9,189 nt of DNA from PBB1 sp031380885 (GTDB lineage Bacteria; Pseudomonadota; Gammaproteobacteria; Burkholderiales; Burkholderiaceae_C). Made by a program: the position numbers and the translations under genes. The DNA lies in assembly GCA_031380885.1 (NCBI GenBank), contig JANMXL010000093.1:1-9189 (forward strand), given 5' to 3'. Positions 7,270 to 9,189 of the stretch are shown here, in pieces (position 1 is the first letter of the stretch; each line of letters opens with the position of its first letter). The notes beneath the pieces are model-generated. The model was not told the origin of the DNA. It made no database searches and saw only the letters and a list, made by a program, of their open reading frames with translations.

Positions 7270-7503
7270 TCAACCCGCAATCGCCTCGTCCAGCGCCTTG
7301 CATGAGGGTGAACACACGGCCTGCGCTTTGCCCAGCACCTTGCGCGTGCCCATCAGCGAGCGCGCCCTATGCTTGCCGCACATGAAGCAGGACATGGTAG
7401 CCCCGCCGAACGATGCCGCTGCCGCAAACGGCGAGCCCGACACTTTGGATTTGTAACGCAGCCCGTCTGGCAAGACGGCGGTTTTTGCTTCAGCTCTTGC
7501 CAT
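7270..7503 (-). CDS. Small Cys-rich hypothetical protein (treble-clef-like)
   Basis: I do not recognise a named family. The 77-residue product has C39-x2-C42, then C64-x3-C68 in VCSPSC. That spacing and the CS-x-x-C ending resemble TRASH/MYM-type zinc fingers, so metal binding is a reasonable inference. The N-terminal third is variable-looking and Ala-rich. The start at 7503 is supported by an AAAGG Shine-Dalgarno eight bases upstream and by a 14-nt overlap with the preceding gene, which suggests translational coupling. An internal ATG at residue 37, just before the first Cys pair, is a less likely start. There is no signal peptide or membrane segment. Confidence 0.7.
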   Translation of the reverse strand: MARAEAKTAVLPDGLRYKSKVSGSPFAAAASFGGATMSCFMCGKHRARSLMGTRKVLGKAQAVCSPSCKALDEAIAG

Positions 7504-7858
7504 TGGCCTGACCTTTTGTTGATTGACGCATGGCTGATTTTATCGCTTCTTTGGCGAGGCGCTCTGAGGCGAGCGAAATCTCCAGCGGCGCGCGGCATAA
7601 ACCGGCCACGGAATAGTTGACGTTTTCATACAATTCGGCGGCCGCTGGGTGGTTGTCCAGCAGGGTGCGCAGGCCTTCGCCGGGGCTGACATCCGCCAAT
7701 TCGTTGACCAGGTGGGTGACAACAGATTGGTACTGCACCGGATCAACGGGCACTTTGCTGTGTTCGAGACGCTCAAGCAGTTGGGCCAGCACGTGGGTCA
7801 CCGTGAGGCTGGTTTTTGGCGGGCTGATTTGAGAAGGCAGTGTGTTGGTAGCGTTCAT
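7490..7858 (-). CDS. Hypothetical helical protein
   Basis: I do not recognise this 122-residue protein. It has a polar N-terminus of about 20 residues. A mainly helical body follows (VTHVLAQLLERLEH, QYQSVVTHLVNELAD, GLRTLLDNHPAAAELYENV) and a basic C-terminal tail rich in Lys, Arg and Gln. There are no cysteine pairs apart from a single Cys, no signal peptide and no membrane helix. Good coding character and the 14-nt overlap with the small Cys-rich gene downstream support it as the first gene of a two-gene operon. The ATG at 7858 has no clear Shine-Dalgarno. It is divergent from yggX. Confidence 0.72.
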   Translation of the reverse strand: MNATNTLPSQISPPKTSLTVTHVLAQLLERLEHSKVPVDPVQYQSVVTHLVNELADVSPGEGLRTLLDNHPAAAELYENVNYSVAGLCRAPLEISLASERLAKEAIKSAMRQSTKGQANGKS

Positions 7859-8036
7859 GCACTGGAGGTTGGGCGATTTCCGGGAATTTCAAGGGCCAGG
7901 CCGGTACCGGCAAACATCGGAAGGGTCATCGGCGGGCCATTAGAATTCACTGGTAATGGCGGGGCAGCGGGGATTTATGCCTCGCTTCCCCTGCATCGGA
8001 CTTTCAACCAGACAAAATCAGACAATAGGCTTCAAA
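7859..8036. promoter_or_regulatory. Divergent intergenic region between the helical hypothetical and yggX
   Basis: This 178-bp region is flanked by genes pointing outward, so it should contain both promoters. A perfect 12-bp palindrome GCCGGTACCGGC lies at 7900-7911 and a longer dyad at 7936-7960. Toward yggX the sequence turns AT-rich (GACAAAATCAGACAATAGGC), with CAATAG a weak -10 candidate. No -35 of quality is seen, and yggX lacks a Shine-Dalgarno. No coding sequence is supported here. Confidence 0.45.
7936..7960. repeat. Dyad GCCATTA-N11-TAATGGC
   Basis: Perfect seven-base arms at 7936-7942 and 7954-7960 are separated by 11 bases, so their centres are 18 bp apart. This spacing suits a dimeric regulator better than an RNA hairpin. 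The dyad lies midway between two divergent genes. The binding protein is unknown. Confidence 0.5.
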
Positions 8037-8309
8037 ATGACACGCACCGTTAACTGCATCAAACTGGGAAAAGAAGCCGAAGGCCTGGATTTTCCGCCCT
8101 ACCCGGGCGAGCTTGGCAAACGCATCTGGGAAGGCGTTAGCAAGGAAGCCTGGGCCGCGTGGCTCAAGCACCAGACCATGCTGGTGAATGAAAACCGCCT
8201 GAATCTGGCCGACGCCCGCGCCCGCCAATACCTGGCGCGCCAGATGGAAAACCACTTTTTTGGCAGCGGCGCCGATGCGGCCCAGGGCTATACCCCGCCC
8301 AGCGCTTAG
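8037..8309 (+). CDS. yggX: Probable Fe(2+)-trafficking / oxidative damage protection protein YggX
   Basis: YggX is a small cytoplasmic protein linked to iron trafficking and protection of iron-sulfur clusters from oxidative damage; it is part of the SoxRS response in enterics (family knowledge). The 90-residue product is full length for the family and carries its hallmark features. These are VNCIKLGKEAEGLDFPPYPG at residues 4-23 with the conserved Cys6, then GKRIWEGVSKEAWAAWLKHQTMLVNE and the C-terminal QMENHFFG. The ATG at 8037 gives the usual MTRTV-type start. It is followed 38 bp later by mnmC on the same strand, so co-transcription is plausible. Confidence 0.96.
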   Translation: MTRTVNCIKLGKEAEGLDFPPYPGELGKRIWEGVSKEAWAAWLKHQTMLVNENRLNLADARARQYLARQMENHFFGSGADAAQGYTPPSA

Positions 8310-8347
8310 CTAAACCCCTGACGCGACGCCCCTGATGGGTTGACACG

Positions 8348-9189
8348 GTGGCACAGCCTTTTTTGCAGGGCTGCACACTGCCTGCGGCTTGGGCGAATCA
8401 ACCGGCGTGGCGGATTTTGGAGACCGAGCTCGGCGATGGCCGGAATTTCCTGGCCACGTGGGGCGCCTGGCAGGCTGACCGGCAGCGCCCGCGCACCCTG
8501 CATTACGTGGCTGTCGCGGCCCTCGCGCCTGACCCAAAAACATTTGAAACCCTGGCTGAATCATGGCTGCAAAGCGACCCGCGCTTTGCAGCACTTGCGC
8601 CGCTGGCCCGGCTCTTGGCTGGGCAGTGTTTTGGCCTGTTGCCCGGATTTCACCGGCTGGAGTTTGAAGAGGGCCAGGTGCTGCTCACCCTGTGCATCGG
8701 CGAGCTGAAAACCATGTTGCGCGAGCAGCGGTTTGCGGCGGATTCGGTTTTTCTTATCGGTGCTGGCTTAAACCCTGATTCGCCAGCTTGGGACCACTGG
8801 ACCGCCAAGGCCCTGGCGCGCTGCTGCCGCCGCAGCACGCTTGTGGCGTGCGGCCAAGCTGCCCCTGCACTGCTGCAGGCCCTGTCTCAATGCGGGTTCG
8901 AAATGCGCCGGGCCGACCCGGCTGGTAGCGCCAGCAAGGTGATTTGCAGCGGCATCTACGACCCGCGCTGGAATACAAAAACCAAGCGCGACCAGATCAC
9001 ATGCCAGGCCCAGTTGCCGGCCCATTGCGTTGTGGTGGGCGCGGGCCTGGCGGGGGCCAGCGTAGCTCAGGCGCTGGCCCGCCGTGGCTGGCAGGTGCAG
9101 GTGCTGGATGCCGCCAGCGCGCCCGCTGCGGGTGCTTCGGGCTTGCCTGTGGGCCTGATGGTGCCGCATGTCTCGGCAGATGACAGCCC
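8348..9189 (+). CDS. mnmC: MnmC-type bifunctional tRNA mnm5s2U34 enzyme, methyltransferase half degenerate (3' end outside window)
   Basis: MnmC finishes mnm5s2U34 in tRNA: its FAD domain converts cmnm5 to nm5 and its methyltransferase domain methylates nm5 to mnm5. Here the FAD domain begins with VVVGAGLAGASVAQALARRG (GxGxxG at residues 231-236) and GASGLPVGLMVPHVS, which clearly identifies MnmC. The preceding 220 residues align with the methyltransferase domain (FLQGCTLPAAW, ILET..DGRNFLATWGAW, LHYVAV) but are altered. About 40 N-terminal residues are absent. The SAM loop GFGxGLNF reads ELGDGRNF (27-34), and the ribose-binding Glu after LHFxSx is Ala57. The FLDGF catalytic segment reads FLIGA, with Ile137 in place of the Asp (E. 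coli D178). The GTG at 8348 is the only near start, since a TGA in frame lies at 8333. Only the first 280 codons are in the window. Confidence 0.9.
   Translation, partial: MAQPFLQGCTLPAAWANQPAWRILETELGDGRNFLATWGAWQADRQRPRTLHYVAVAALAPDPKTFETLAESWLQSDPRFAALAPLARLLAGQCFGLLPGFHRLEFEEGQVLLTLCIGELKTMLREQRFAADSVFLIGAGLNPDSPAWDHWTAKALARCCRRSTLVACGQAAPALLQALSQCGFEMRRADPAGSASKVICSGIYDPRWNTKTKRDQITCQAQLPAHCVVVGAGLAGASVAQALARRGWQVQVLDAASAPAAGASGLPVGLMVPHVSADDS

Noticed and set aside
8313..8341. AACCC/GGGTT inverted repeat and repeated CCCCTGA between yggX and mnmC as a terminator
   Set aside because: The stem has only 5 bp with a 19-base loop and no T-run follows.
8310..8347. Frameshifted missing N-terminus of mnmC upstream of the GTG
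   Set aside because: Only 38 bases separate yggX from the start and none of the three frames there resembles an MnmC N-terminus.

Overview
The window is GC-rich, densely coded bacterial DNA. Gene content and protein character (Uup, TrhO, a RluA-type pseudouridine synthase, Fpr, YggX and MnmC, with small Cys-rich hypotheticals between them) suggest a betaproteobacterium of the order Burkholderiales, probably near Comamonadaceae. This placement is inferred from recognising proteins by eye; no search was run.

Layout. (1) 1-1272, minus: the 3'-truncated ABC-F ATPase gene uup. (2) 1343-3096, plus, divergent from uup: a two-gene RNA-modification operon, trhO followed by a RluA-family pseudouridine synthase with a 4-nt overlap. 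(3) 3353-4431, plus: a small four-cysteine zinc-ribbon protein and a short-chain dehydrogenase. (4) 4480-6300: a compact Type II restriction-modification module with tail-to-tail genes. A NaeI-like endonuclease lies on plus and a cytosine-5 methyltransferase on minus. (5) 6360-7858, minus: fpr (ferredoxin-NADP reductase), preceded by two overlapping small hypothetical genes, one with a treble-clef-like CxxC/CxxxC pattern. (6) 8037-9189, plus: yggX and the 5' part of mnmC, which runs off the window.

The most notable element is the restriction-modification pair. The endonuclease keeps every catalytic residue known for NaeI (E65, D81, D90, K92 here) at exactly the NaeI spacing. It differs at the famous ligase-like loop and ends about 50 residues short of NaeI. 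The methyltransferase has all the main C5-MTase motifs and a near-consensus promoter overlapped by a small dyad. Seven GCCGGC sites (the NaeI target) occur in the window, including one inside each R-M gene. The second notable element is mnmC: its methyltransferase half lacks the usual N-terminus and the normal SAM-binding and catalytic residues, while its FAD domain looks intact.

The remaining genes are housekeeping or translation-related. The R-M module looks like a cassette between housekeeping blocks, but no transposase, integrase, tRNA or flanking repeat is visible. No rRNA, tRNA, CRISPR array or insertion sequence was recognised, and no gene-free stretch exceeds 300 bases.
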